Origin: RPQJ01 sp963696545
Lineage (GTDB): Bacteria; Pseudomonadota; Gammaproteobacteria; Steroidobacterales; Steroidobacteraceae
Reading direction: 5' to 3'
Assembly: GCA_963696545.1 (NCBI GenBank)
Contig: CAVOKQ010000012.1
Location: forward strand, 248,001 to 312,000
Length of the DNA: 64,000 bases
In this document: one piece after another, positions 47,893 to 56,383 of the stretch
Position numbering within the stretch: the first letter of the stretch is position 1
How the letters are laid out: every line of letters begins with the position of its first letter
Notes under the pieces: model-generated
Database searches by the model: none
Seen by the model: the letters and a program-made list of their open reading frames with translations, nothing else
Told to the model about the DNA's origin: nothing
Program-made: the position numbers and the translations under genes

Positions 47893-49070
47893 GCGACGTG
47901 GTTTATCTCGACAACGCCGCGACCACGGCGATCGACCCGCGTGTCGTCGCAGTCATGCTCGAGTGTTGCGGGCAGGACGGCGACTTCGCGAACCCGTCGG
48001 CAGTGGGCCACCTGCCGGGCCGGCGCGCAAGGGCGCGTGTGGAACAGGCCCGTGCCGAGGTCGCGCAACTCGTTGGGGCGCATCCCGAGCAGATCGTCTG
48101 GACCTCGGGCGCCACCGAGGCGGACAACCTTGCGTTGTTCGGGGCCGCGCGCTTCCATCGTTCGCGCGGTCGTCACATCGTCACCTCGCGAACGGAACAC
48201 CCTGCGGTGCTCGATCCGTGCCGGCAGCTCGAACGAGAGGGCTTCGAGGTCACGTATCTCAAGCCCGCCTCCGACGGCATCGTTGCGCCGGCACAGGTCG
48301 AGGCCGCGCTGCGGGCAGACACGATCCTGGTCTCGCTGATGCACGTGAACAACGAGATCGGCGTGGTGCAGGACGTCGGTGCGGTCGGTCGCGCATGCCG
48401 GGAGCGTGGCGTGATGCTGCACGTCGATGCGGCGCAGAGTGCAGGCAAGCTGCCGATCGACGTCGAGCGCGACTGCATCGACCTGCTCGCACTCACGGCG
48501 CACAAGCTGCATGGACCGAAAGGGGTCGGTGCGCTGTGCGTACGGCGTGAGCCCCGGCTTGGGCTCGCGCCGTTGCTGTTCGGCGGCGGACAGGAACGCG
48601 GCCTTCGGTCCGGCACCGTGCCGACGCACCAGGTCGCGGGCATGGGCCGGGCCTTCGCGCTCGCGGCCGGATCGATGGTGGAGGAGTCGGCACGAATCAC
48701 GTCGCTGCGCGAACGGCTGTGGCATGCGCTCGGTCGGCTGCCGGACGTGAGCATCAACGGGCATCCCACGCAGCGCGCCCCCGGGATCCTCAGCGTGACG
48801 ATGGATGGCGTGGAGGGCGAGAGCCTGCTGTTCGCGCTGCCGGACCTGGCCGTGGCCTCCGGCTCCGCCTGCGCGACGACCAGCGCAGAGCCTTCCTACG
48901 TGCTGCGCGCGCTTGGCCGCAGCGACCGTCTCGCACAGAGCACTCTGCGGCTCAGTCTCGGTCGATTCACCACCGAAGCCCAGGTGGATTACGCGGCGCG
49001 GCGCATTGCCGTGGAGTTTTCGCGGCTGCGTGCCATCGTGCCTCCGGGCGTCGGGACCGCACACCCGTGA
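47889..49070 (+). CDS. Cysteine desulfurase (IscS/NifS class)
   Basis: A 393-residue PLP enzyme that takes sulfur from cysteine for Fe-S clusters. PLP Lys lies in LTAHKLHGPKGVGAL, and the mobile sulfur-carrying Cys is in SGSACATTSAEPSYVLRALG, closely like IscS. YLDNAATT opens the protein. It overlaps both neighbours by four bases. No IscR gene precedes it and no hscBA-fdx follows the iscA-like gene, so this is a shortened isc set. It may not be the main IscS of the cell. Confidence 0.92.
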   Translation: MSDVVYLDNAATTAIDPRVVAVMLECCGQDGDFANPSAVGHLPGRRARARVEQARAEVAQLVGAHPEQIVWTSGATEADNLALFGAARFHRSRGRHIVTSRTEHPAVLDPCRQLEREGFEVTYLKPASDGIVAPAQVEAALRADTILVSLMHVNNEIGVVQDVGAVGRACRERGVMLHVDAAQSAGKLPIDVERDCIDLLALTAHKLHGPKGVGALCVRREPRLGLAPLLFGGGQERGLRSGTVPTHQVAGMGRAFALAAGSMVEESARITSLRERLWHALGRLPDVSINGHPTQRAPGILSVTMDGVEGESLLFALPDLAVASGSACATTSAEPSYVLRALGRSDRLAQSTLRLSLGRFTTEAQVDYAARRIAVEFSRLRAIVPPGVGTAHP

Positions 49071-49462
49071 GCGACGATCCGCGGTATGGCGAGGAGGTCC
49101 GGGCCCGGATGCGCTCCCTGGCCGGGGCCGGCGCGCTGCCGGCCGGACCAGGCGTGGTGCACGGAGCCGCGGGCGATGCGGAGCTGGGCGCGCAGGTACA
49201 GTTCGATTTCCGCGTCGAGGACGACCGGGTCCGGGCGGCGCGATTCCGGGCCTTCGGCTGTCCGCACATGGTCGCGACCGCCTCCTGGCTGACGGAGAGG
49301 CTGCTCGGCGCCGGCCGGGCTGACTTGCAGCACTGGGACTGGCGCGAGGCCGCCGACGCGCTCGACGTGCCGCCGGCCAAATTCGGGCGGTTGCTCACGT
49401 TGCAGGACGCGGTGCGCGACGCCGCGCGGAACTGGCCCGGTCCGCGGCAGTCTACGGTGTAG
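49067..49462 (+). CDS. IscU-like protein lacking two of three cluster cysteines
   Basis: A 131-residue protein with the NifU_N/IscU fold pattern: FDFRVEDDRVRAARFRAFGCP, then VATASWLTERLLG, and PPAKFGRLLTLQDAVRDA. Compared with E. coli IscU, only the middle ligand is kept (Cys65, matching Cys63). The first (Cys37 in PACGD) is Ala35 in AAGD, and the last (His105-Cys106) is Gly107-Arg108. It therefore cannot bind a cluster in the normal way. The GTG at 49067 overlaps the desulfurase stop by four bases. It could be an adaptor or regulator of the desulfurase, or a decaying gene. The frame is intact. Confidence 0.75.
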   Translation: MSDDPRYGEEVRARMRSLAGAGALPAGPGVVHGAAGDAELGAQVQFDFRVEDDRVRAARFRAFGCPHMVATASWLTERLLGAGRADLQHWDWREAADALDVPPAKFGRLLTLQDAVRDAARNWPGPRQSTV

Positions 49463-49493
49463 AATCCCGCGAACTTCGAGACGGATGGTGACG

Positions 49494-49817
49494 ATGTCGG
49501 TTTCACTGACGGCAGCTGCGGCAGAACGCGTGCGGACCTTCCTCGAGGCCCGTGGACGGGGCGTCGGACTGCGCCTCGGCGTCAAGAAGACCGGCTGCTC
49601 GGGGTTCGCCTACGTCGTCAACTATGCGGACGCGGTCGGCGCCGGCGACACCGTGTTTGAGCACGGAGGCGTCAAGGTGATCGTGGACGCCGACAGCCTG
49701 CGTTACGTGGACGGCACCGAAATCGACTTCGTGCGCCAGGGGCTGAACGAGGCATTCAAGTTCCGCAACCCGAACGTGCGCGGCGAGTGCGGCTGCGGCG
49801 AGAGCTTCAGCGTCTAA
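49494..49817 (+). CDS. iscA: Fe-S cluster assembly A-type carrier (IscA-like)
   Basis: A 107-residue A-type carrier, exactly the length of E. coli IscA, with the three ligands at the same numbers: Cys35 (TGCSGF), Cys99 and Cys101 (ECGCGESF). It receives Fe-S clusters or iron and passes them on. The ATG at 49494 (MSVSLTAAAAERV) fits the family better than the in-frame ATG at 49485. Its neighbour is the degenerate IscU-like gene, 31 bases upstream. Confidence 0.92.
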   Translation: MSVSLTAAAAERVRTFLEARGRGVGLRLGVKKTGCSGFAYVVNYADAVGAGDTVFEHGGVKVIVDADSLRYVDGTEIDFVRQGLNEAFKFRNPNVRGECGCGESFSV

Positions 49818-49840
49818 CTGCCCGTCGCGGCTGAATTTTC

Positions 49841-49869
49841 TTGGCTCGCCCCGGACCCGCGGGTATACT
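49841..49869 (+). promoter_or_regulatory. ndk promoter (sigma-70 type)
   Basis: TTGGCT (49841-49846) and TATACT (49864-49869) are exactly 17 bases apart. Transcription would begin near 49876, giving a leader of about 107 bases before the ndk ATG. Confidence 0.65.
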
Positions 49870-49901
49870 TCGCGGTTACTTTTCGAGGTTGGCCCCACCC
49901 G

Positions 49902-49921
49902 GACCCGCGTTCGCGCGGGTC
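49902..49921 (+). promoter_or_regulatory. UUCG hairpin in the ndk leader
   Basis: GACCCGCG and CGCGGGTC form a perfect 8-bp stem closed by a TTCG tetraloop, an unusually stable RNA hairpin. No T-run follows, so it is not a terminator; mRNA stabilisation or leader control is possible. Confidence 0.55.
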
Positions 49922-49982
49922 TTGAATTTCCGGGGCTCCGTTTCACCACCGCAGGGGCCCAGGCCCCGACTAGAGGAATCGC

Positions 49983-50408
49983 ATGGCCGTCGAACGCACG
50001 CTGTCCATCGTCAAGCCCGATGGAGTCAGGAAGAACGTCATCGGTGAGGTGTACCGCCGCTTTGAGCAAGCGGGCCTGAAGATCGTCGCAGCCCGCATGA
50101 GACGGCTGTCGCAGTCGGAGGCCGAGGGCTTCTACGCAGTGCACCGCGAGCGGCCGTTCTTCAAGGACCTGGTCGCCTACATGACGTCCGGCCCGGTCAT
50201 CGTGCAGGTGCTCGAGGGCGAGAACGCCGTGGCGAAGAACCGCGACCTGATGGGAGCCACCGACCCGAAGAAGGCGGCTCCCGGCACGATCCGCGCCGAC
50301 CTCGCCGACAGCATCGAGGCGAACACGGTGCACGGCTCGGACAGCCTCGAGAACGCCGCGCGCGAGATCGCCTACTTCTTCGCGGAAACGGAGCTCTGCC
50401 CGCGCTGA
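49983..50408 (+). CDS. ndk: Nucleoside diphosphate kinase
   Basis: A 141-residue enzyme that balances NTP pools by phosphate transfer through His117 (ANTVHGSDSLENA). ERTLSIVKPDGV opens the protein and NRDLMGATDPKKAAPGTIR is the nucleotide loop. The frame is intact. It has its own promoter and starts the ndk-rlmN-pilW-rodZ-hisS run. Confidence 0.97.
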   Translation: MAVERTLSIVKPDGVRKNVIGEVYRRFEQAGLKIVAARMRRLSQSEAEGFYAVHRERPFFKDLVAYMTSGPVIVQVLEGENAVAKNRDLMGATDPKKAAPGTIRADLADSIEANTVHGSDSLENAAREIAYFFAETELCPR

Positions 50409-50441
50409 GCGGCGAGTGCCGGCCGCCGCGGGTTGCCATAC

Positions 50442-51560
50442 ATGGGTGAGGTTGCTGCCAACAAGACGAACCTGCTCGGCCTGACGAAGGCCGGGATGGA
50501 GGAATTCGTCAACGGGATGGGCGAGAAGCCGTTCCGGGCGCGCCAGCTCATGAAGTGGATCTACCGGCGCGCGGCCGGCGACTTCGACGAGATGACCGAC
50601 CTCGGCAAGGACTTCCGCCGCCGTCTCGCGGAAATTGCGGAGATCCGCGCTCCCGAGGTCATCCTCTCGCAGACTTCGGCCGACGGTACCCGCAAGTGGC
50701 TGCTGCGGTTCGAGAGCGGCCAGGCGATCGAGATGGTATTCATCCCGGAGCCGGGCCGCGGCACGCTCTGCATCTCGAGCCAGGTCGGCTGCACGATGGA
50801 TTGCGGCTTCTGCTCCACCGGCACGCAGGGCTTCAACCGCAACCTGTCCACCGCGGAAATCGTCGGCCAGGTCTGGCTCGCCAATCGCGAGCTCGGCTAT
50901 TCGCCCGACGGCGACCGCGTCATTACCAACGTCGTGTTCATGGGGATGGGCGAACCGCTGATGAACTATCGCAACGTGGTGCCCGCTGCCGAGATCATGA
51001 TGGACGACCTGGGCCTCGATCTCTCGCGCCGGCGCGTCACGGTCAGCACGTCGGGCCTCGTGCCGCAGATGATCCGCATCGCCGACGAGACCAACGTCGC
51101 GCTCGCAGTCTCGCTGCACGCGCCGAACGACGAGCTGCGCAGCGAGCTGATGCCGATCAACCGCCGCCACCCGATCGCGAGCCTGCTCGAGGCGTGCTGG
51201 CACTACGTCGCGAAGCAGAACGCGCGCAGCGTGACGTTCGAGTACGTGATGCTCGATGGCGTGAACGACAAGCCCGAGCATGCACGGCAACTCGCCGCGC
51301 TGCTGCGCGGGCGGCCGGCCAAGGTCAACCTGATCCCGTTCAATCCATTCCCCGGCACGCGGTTCCGCCGCTCGAGCGAGGCGGCGATCGAGCGCTTTCG
51401 CGACCTGCTGATCAAGGGCGGCGTGATCGCGACGATCCGGCGCACGCGGGGCGACGACATCGACGCGGCCTGCGGCCAGCTGGTTGGCCGGGTCAACGAC
51501 CGCACGACGGTCAGGCTCGGGCAGCGCAACCTGATCCCTGCCTCGGCGGAGCGGGCATGA
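50442..51560 (+). CDS. rlmN: Dual-specificity RNA methyltransferase RlmN
   Basis: Radical SAM enzyme that makes m2A2503 in 23S rRNA and m2A37 in some tRNAs. 372 residues from the ATG at 50442. The 4Fe-4S cluster Cys residues are C117, C121 and C124 in CTMDCGFC; GRGTLCISSQVG, FMGMGEPLMNY and VSLHAPNDELR are family segments, and a C-terminal Cys (DAACGQL) can serve as the methyl-carrying partner. Its TGA overlaps the next ATG (ATGA). Confidence 0.96.
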   Translation: MGEVAANKTNLLGLTKAGMEEFVNGMGEKPFRARQLMKWIYRRAAGDFDEMTDLGKDFRRRLAEIAEIRAPEVILSQTSADGTRKWLLRFESGQAIEMVFIPEPGRGTLCISSQVGCTMDCGFCSTGTQGFNRNLSTAEIVGQVWLANRELGYSPDGDRVITNVVFMGMGEPLMNYRNVVPAAEIMMDDLGLDLSRRRVTVSTSGLVPQMIRIADETNVALAVSLHAPNDELRSELMPINRRHPIASLLEACWHYVAKQNARSVTFEYVMLDGVNDKPEHARQLAALLRGRPAKVNLIPFNPFPGTRFRRSSEAAIERFRDLLIKGGVIATIRRTRGDDIDAACGQLVGRVNDRTTVRLGQRNLIPASAERA

Positions 51561-52327
51561 AGCGGCTCGGACTCCTGTGCGTCGCGCTGGCACTGCTCGG
51601 GGCTTCGTTCGCGAGCGTTGCGGACGACGAGATCAAGCTCAACGCCAAGCAGCGCAAGGAAGCGGCGGAGGCAAACACGCAGCTCGCGCTCGCCTACATG
51701 CGCGAGAACGATCTCACCACGGCTCGCGCCAAGCTCGAGAGGGCGCTCGACCAGGACCCGAACCTCGCCACGACGCAGATGACGGCCGGTTTCCTCTACG
51801 ACCGGCTCGGCGAGACTGAAAAGGCCGATGGGCATTTCGAGCGGGCGATGAAGCTCGGCAAGGATGACCCGATCATCATGAACAACTATGCGGCATTCCT
51901 CTGCCGCAAGGGCGACAAGAAGCGCGGCGAGGCGCTTTTCCTGCAGGCGGCCGCGAGCCCGCTGTATCGCACTCCGGCCGTCGCCTATGCCAACGCAGGC
52001 CGCTGCGCGCGGGCGGACGGGCGACCGAAGGACGCGGAGAAGTACTTCCGGCAGGCGCTCACGATCGAGGCGGGCCAGGTCGACGCGCTGTACCAGATGG
52101 CCGAGCTGTACTTCGAGACCGGCAACTACCTGCAGGCCCGCGCGTTCCTCGATCGCTACCAGTCGTCCGCGGACGTGTCGGCGGCGGCACTGTGGCTCGA
52201 CTACCGCATCGAGCGCGCGATGGGGGACTACGAGCAGGCGAGTGCGAGCGCAGCGCGGCTCAAGCGCGACTTCGCGCTGTCGCCCGAAATGGGCCTTTTG
52301 CTCGAAGCCGAGCGGGGCCAGAAGTGA
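51557..52327 (+). CDS. pilW: Type IV pilus biogenesis TPR protein PilW/PilF-like
   Basis: A 256-residue protein with a signal peptide (MKRLGLLCVALALLGASFASVA) and about six tetratricopeptide repeats (ANTQLALAYMRENDLTTARAKLERALDQDP and so on). By position after rlmN and before rodZ it is the PilW/PilF family, the pilotin that assembles the PilQ secretin. Pseudomonas PilF is a lipoprotein, but no lipobox Cys is seen here, so this protein would be soluble periplasmic. No other pilus genes are in the window. Confidence 0.85.
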   Translation: MKRLGLLCVALALLGASFASVADDEIKLNAKQRKEAAEANTQLALAYMRENDLTTARAKLERALDQDPNLATTQMTAGFLYDRLGETEKADGHFERAMKLGKDDPIIMNNYAAFLCRKGDKKRGEALFLQAAASPLYRTPAVAYANAGRCARADGRPKDAEKYFRQALTIEAGQVDALYQMAELYFETGNYLQARAFLDRYQSSADVSAAALWLDYRIERAMGDYEQASASAARLKRDFALSPEMGLLLEAERGQK

Positions 52328-53190
52328 CCCCTCCGGAAGCAGAGGTCGCGGAGTTGCCAACCGACCCGGGTGCGCGGCTCCGGAGGCAACGCGAGCTGGC
52401 GGAATTGAGCGAGCAGTTCGTCGCCGAGCAGCTCAACCTCGACGTCAGCGCCGTCACTGCGCTCGAACGGGACGATTTTGCCGCGCTCGGCGCTCCGGTT
52501 TTCGCGCGTGGCCACCTGAAGCGATACGCAGCACTGCTCGGACTGGCGGAGGAAGATATCCTCGGAGCCTACGAGCGCTCGCGGGCGCAGCTCGGCCAGC
52601 CGACGCTGATCCCGAAGTCACGCATGGAAATGCCGCCTGAACGCGGTCCGGCCCGGTGGCCCTGGATCGTGGGCAGCCTGCTGTTGTTCCTGATGGCGGC
52701 GGGGATCGCTGCCTACATCAGCGAATATGGCCTGCGGCTGCCCGCGTGGCCTTTCGGTCGCGGTGCCGCGACGGGCGGGGCGGCGGAAGTTACCGCAGCT
52801 GTCGCGGTGCAGCCTGCGCCGACCGTCGAGCCACCAGCACAGCAGATGACCGAGGCCCCCGTGGTTGCGCCAACCGTGGACGCCACCGGATCAACCGCCA
52901 CGGCCGCTGTACCGGCTGGACTGCCACCCGGCCAGGTCATGCTGCGGTTACGGTTTGCAGCCGATTCGTGGGTCGAGATCTACGACGGCTCGGGCAAGAC
53001 TGTGCTGTACGACCTCGGCAAGGCCGGCAGCGATCGCACCGTCACTGGCTTGGCACCCCTCAGCATGACATTCGGCAACGCTCCGGCGGTCACCTTGCAG
53101 GCCAACGGCCGCGCAGTGAGCCTGCCGGCGCCGCCTGCCGGCCAGACCGTCGGCCGCTACAGCATGGGCGCGGACGGCGCGCTGCGCTGA
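52324..53190 (+). CDS. rodZ: RodZ-like cell-shape protein
   Basis: A 288-residue bitopic membrane protein. The N-terminal helix-turn-helix (GARLRRQRELAELSEQFVAEQLNL...APVFARGHLKRYAALLGL) binds MreB in known homologues. One transmembrane helix (WIVGSLLLFLMAAGIAAYI) is near residue 115, then a Pro/Ala/Thr-rich linker and the periplasmic DUF4115 domain (LRFAADSWVEIYDGSGKTVLYDL). The GTG at 52324 overlaps the pilW stop by four bases. In many relatives ispG lies between rodZ and hisS; here it is absent. Confidence 0.92.
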   Translation: MTPPEAEVAELPTDPGARLRRQRELAELSEQFVAEQLNLDVSAVTALERDDFAALGAPVFARGHLKRYAALLGLAEEDILGAYERSRAQLGQPTLIPKSRMEMPPERGPARWPWIVGSLLLFLMAAGIAAYISEYGLRLPAWPFGRGAATGGAAEVTAAVAVQPAPTVEPPAQQMTEAPVVAPTVDATGSTATAAVPAGLPPGQVMLRLRFAADSWVEIYDGSGKTVLYDLGKAGSDRTVTGLAPLSMTFGNAPAVTLQANGRAVSLPAPPAGQTVGRYSMGADGALR

Positions 53191-53207
53191 AGTTCGCGGA
53201 CGAACCG

Positions 53208-54494
53208 ATGACCGAAGCGATCCAACCGATCCGCGGAATGAACGACGTGTTGCCCGGCGAGTCCGATGCCTGGCAGCTGCTCGAGCGCGTGGCGCGCGAG
53301 ACCTTCGCCGAGTACGGGTACCGCGAGATCCGGTTGCCGCTGCTGGAGCGCACGGAACTGTTCAAGCGCTCGATCGGCGAGATGACGGACATCGTCGAGA
53401 AGGAGATGTACACCTTCGAGGACCGCGGCGGCGATTCCGTGACGCTGCGCCCGGAAGCGACCGCAGGCATCGTGCGCGCCTGCATCTCGAACGGCCTGCT
53501 GCACAACCAGCGTCAGAAGGTCTGGTGCGCGGGCCCGATGTTCCGCTACGAACGCCCGCAGAAGGGACGCTACCGCCAGTTCCACCAGGTCGACGTCGAG
53601 GCGCTCGGATTCCCGGGCCCGGACGTCGATGCCGAACTGATCATCATGTCGGCGCGCATTTGGCGCAAGCTCGGCATCGCGGGGCTGACGCTGAACATCA
53701 ACTCGCTGGGCACGCCGGAGTCCCGTCGCGTCTATCGCGAGAAGCTGGTCGAGTACTTGCGCGGTCACGAGGCGTCGCTCGACGACGACAGCCGGCGCCG
53801 GCTCGGCGGCAATCCGCTCAGGATCCTGGACAGCAAGAATCCAGCGCTGCGCCCGGTCATCGACGGTGCGCCGCTGATCACCGATCACCTCGACACGGAG
53901 TCGGCCACGCATTTCACCCGCCTGCGCCGGGACCTCGACGCAGCCGGCGTCGGGTACGTCGTCAACCCGCGCCTGGTGCGCGGTCTCGATTACTATTCGC
54001 GTACCGTATTCGAGTGGGTAACCGGCGACCTCGGATCGCAGGACGCGGTCTGCTCCGGCGGCCGCTACGACGGGCTCGTCGCGCAGCTCGGCGGAGAGCC
54101 GGTCCCCGCGATTGGCTGGGCGCTCGGTGAGGAGCGGATCGTGGAGCTGATGCGGCTGCAGCAGCGCGCGGGCGACGAGACTGCAGCGGACGTCTACGTG
54201 GTGCTCGGCGGCGAGGCTGCTGAAGCGGCGGGCCTGCAGGTCGCTGAGAATCTGCGCACCGTCATTCCGGGCCTCAGGGTCGAGATGAACTGCGGTGCGG
54301 GAAGCTTCAAGTCGCAGCTGAAGCGCGCGGACCGCAGTGGGGCCCGCTACGCGGTCATACTCGGTGACGAAGAAGTGGCGCGGGGAATCGCAGCATTGAA
54401 GCCGTTGCGGGAAGAGGCGGGGCAAGCCGAGGTTCCGCTCGCGGGCCTCGCACAGGAACTGGCGCGACTCGTGGCTGGGCACGGGCGCGATTGA
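53208..54494 (+). CDS. hisS: Histidyl-tRNA synthetase
   Basis: A 428-residue class II synthetase. IRGMNDVLPGES opens the protein, motif 2 is CAGPMFRYERPQKGRYRQFHQVD, the histidine-specific loop is RGLDYYSRTVFEWV, and motif 3 is AIGWALGEERI. The C-terminal anticodon-binding domain ends in the usual LAQELARLV. The frame is intact. Confidence 0.97.
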   Translation: MTEAIQPIRGMNDVLPGESDAWQLLERVARETFAEYGYREIRLPLLERTELFKRSIGEMTDIVEKEMYTFEDRGGDSVTLRPEATAGIVRACISNGLLHNQRQKVWCAGPMFRYERPQKGRYRQFHQVDVEALGFPGPDVDAELIIMSARIWRKLGIAGLTLNINSLGTPESRRVYREKLVEYLRGHEASLDDDSRRRLGGNPLRILDSKNPALRPVIDGAPLITDHLDTESATHFTRLRRDLDAAGVGYVVNPRLVRGLDYYSRTVFEWVTGDLGSQDAVCSGGRYDGLVAQLGGEPVPAIGWALGEERIVELMRLQQRAGDETAADVYVVLGGEAAEAAGLQVAENLRTVIPGLRVEMNCGAGSFKSQLKRADRSGARYAVILGDEEVARGIAALKPLREEAGQAEVPLAGLAQELARLVAGHGRD

Positions 54495-54508
54495 CTGAAA
54501 CACACAAC

Positions 54509-54529
54509 GGACCGGCCTGCCGCCGGTCC
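54509..54529 (+). promoter_or_regulatory. Small hairpin between hisS and yfgM
   Basis: GGACCGG and CCGGTCC form a 7-bp stem with a seven-base loop, 21 bases before the GTG of the next gene. No T-run follows. It may slow decay or limit read-through. Confidence 0.35.
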
Positions 54530-54549
54530 GGCACGACGGAGTCCTCGAA

Positions 54550-55218
54550 GTGGAAGACTTGACCGACAACGAACGCGAAGAACAACTGCGCCGCTGGTGG
54601 AGCGAGAACTGGATGTGGATCGTGGGCGGAATCGCCCTCGGACTCGCGCTGCTGTGGGGCTGGCAGTACTGGCAGGGCAGCAAGGCCAAGTCTGCGCAGC
54701 GCGAGGCGGCCGCCTATTCGGCCGTGCTCGACTCGCTGGGACAGAACAAGTTCGACGAAGCAGTGCTGAAGGCCAAGGCGCTGCGCGCGGAGAGCCCGAC
54801 ATCGCCCTACGCGGACCAGTCCGACCTCGCGCTCGCCCGTGCGGCAATCGAGAATCGCAAGCTCGACGACGCGGCGCAGCGCCTGAAGGCGGTCGCGGAC
54901 GGCTCGAAGGACCAGGAACTTCGCACAGTCGCGCTTGCCCGGCTCGCGCGCGTGCAGATCGAGCAGGGCAAGTTCGACGACAGCATCGCCTTGCTCGACA
55001 TTGCGAAGGCCGGCACCTTTGCCGCCCTCTACCACGACATCCGTGGCGACGCGTTTGCCGCGAAGGGCGACGCGACTGCTGCGCGACGTGAGTACGACTC
55101 GGCGCTCTCCGCCGCGAAGGGTGACGTGCAGATCGACCGCGCCTACGTCGAGTTGAAGCGTGACGCGTTGCCGGTAGCGGCCGCGCCTGCGCCAGCCGCG
55201 GGGGCTGCCGGGAAATGA
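54550..55218 (+). CDS. yfgM: YfgM-like ancillary SecYEG subunit
   Basis: A 222-residue protein with one N-terminal transmembrane helix (WMWIVGGIALGLALLWGWQYW) and a periplasmic TPR-like domain. In E. coli YfgM joins PpiD at the SecYEG exit as a periplasmic chaperone and affects RcsB stress signalling. The GTG at 54550 starts MEDLTDNEREEQLRRWWSEN, the family's conserved cytoplasmic tail. Its stop overlaps bamB by four bases (ATGA). Confidence 0.93.
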   Translation: MEDLTDNEREEQLRRWWSENWMWIVGGIALGLALLWGWQYWQGSKAKSAQREAAAYSAVLDSLGQNKFDEAVLKAKALRAESPTSPYADQSDLALARAAIENRKLDDAAQRLKAVADGSKDQELRTVALARLARVQIEQGKFDDSIALLDIAKAGTFAALYHDIRGDAFAAKGDATAARREYDSALSAAKGDVQIDRAYVELKRDALPVAAAPAPAAGAAGK

Positions 55219-56381
55219 CGCTCCGCCTGAACTGGCGTGGCTTGCTGGTCGCGATCGCGGCGCTTGCCGCGCTGGCCGGCTGCAGCAAGGACAAGGACGT
55301 CGCGCCGCCCGCCGAACTCGTCGACCTGAAGCCCACGCTGCGGGTAGAGAAGCTCTGGTCGGAGGGCGTGGGCGGCGGCGGTGAGAAGCTGCGCCTCACG
55401 CTCGGTGTCGCCGGGGACGGGAGCACGGTGTTCGCCGCGGCGCGTGACGGCAAGGTCCGTGCGCTCGACGCCGCCAATGGCCGCGAGCGCTGGCGGGCGG
55501 ACACGAAGGTCGATCTCTCGGCGGGTCCCGGCATCGGCGCCGGCCTGGTCGTGGTCGGCAGCAGCGACGGCGACGTTGTCGCACTCGACGCGGCCACCGG
55601 CAAGCAGCGCTGGCAGACCCGCGTGCTTGGTGAGCTGCTGTCGACACCGCTGGTCGACGAGGAAGGCGTGGTGCTGCGCACGGCCGAAGGGCGTCTCGTC
55701 GCGCTCGCAGCCGGCACTGGCAAGGAACAGTGGGCAGTCGAGGACCTCGTGCCGCGGCTGTCGCTGCGCGGCACGGCGTCGCCGGTCGCGGCGGGAGCGA
55801 AAGTGATCAGCGGCTTCGACTCCGGCAAGGTCATGGCGGTCACGCGGGACACCGGCGAGGTGCTGTGGCAGACGCCGGTCGCCTCGGCTCGCGGTCGCAC
55901 CGAACTCGAGCGGTTGTCGGACGTCGACTCGGCCGTGCGCGTCTCGGGCAGCGACGTCTATGCCGTGGGTTACCAGGGGCGCGTCGCGATGATGGCGCTC
56001 GAGAGCGGGCAGATCTGGTGGGCTCGCGATGTCTCGAGCTATCGCGGGCTCGCGATCGACGACGACCAGCTGTATGTGTCCTCGTCCGGTGGCGACGTGG
56101 TTGCAATGCGGCGTCGCGATGGCGGCGTGGTGTGGACCCAGTCGGCGCTGAAGAACCGCGCGCTCAGCACACCGGCTGTCGACGGCTCTGCCGTGATCGT
56201 CGGCGACTTCGAGGGTTACCTGCACTTCCTCGACCGCACGACCGGCAAGTTCGTCGCGCGCGAGCATCCGGGCAGCACGCGGATCGCCGCGCCGCCGCTC
56301 GTCATGGGTGGCCGGATTTTCGTGGTGGACGAGGGCGGTCACGTCGTCGCATACAAGGCCGGGAGCGCGGCGGGGAGCTGA
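55215..56381 (+). CDS. bamB: Outer-membrane protein assembly factor BamB
   Basis: A 388-residue lipoprotein (lipobox LAGC, Cys near residue 23) with an eight-bladed beta-propeller of PQQ-like repeats such as AARDGKVRALDAANGRERW and VGSSDGDVVALDAATGKQRW. It supports BamA in inserting beta-barrel proteins such as the TonB receptor in this window. The frame is intact. Confidence 0.95.
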   Translation: MTLRLNWRGLLVAIAALAALAGCSKDKDVAPPAELVDLKPTLRVEKLWSEGVGGGGEKLRLTLGVAGDGSTVFAAARDGKVRALDAANGRERWRADTKVDLSAGPGIGAGLVVVGSSDGDVVALDAATGKQRWQTRVLGELLSTPLVDEEGVVLRTAEGRLVALAAGTGKEQWAVEDLVPRLSLRGTASPVAAGAKVISGFDSGKVMAVTRDTGEVLWQTPVASARGRTELERLSDVDSAVRVSGSDVYAVGYQGRVAMMALESGQIWWARDVSSYRGLAIDDDQLYVSSSGGDVVAMRRRDGGVVWTQSALKNRALSTPAVDGSAVIVGDFEGYLHFLDRTTGKFVAREHPGSTRIAAPPLVMGGRIFVVDEGGHVVAYKAGSAAGS

Positions 56382-56383
56382 TC

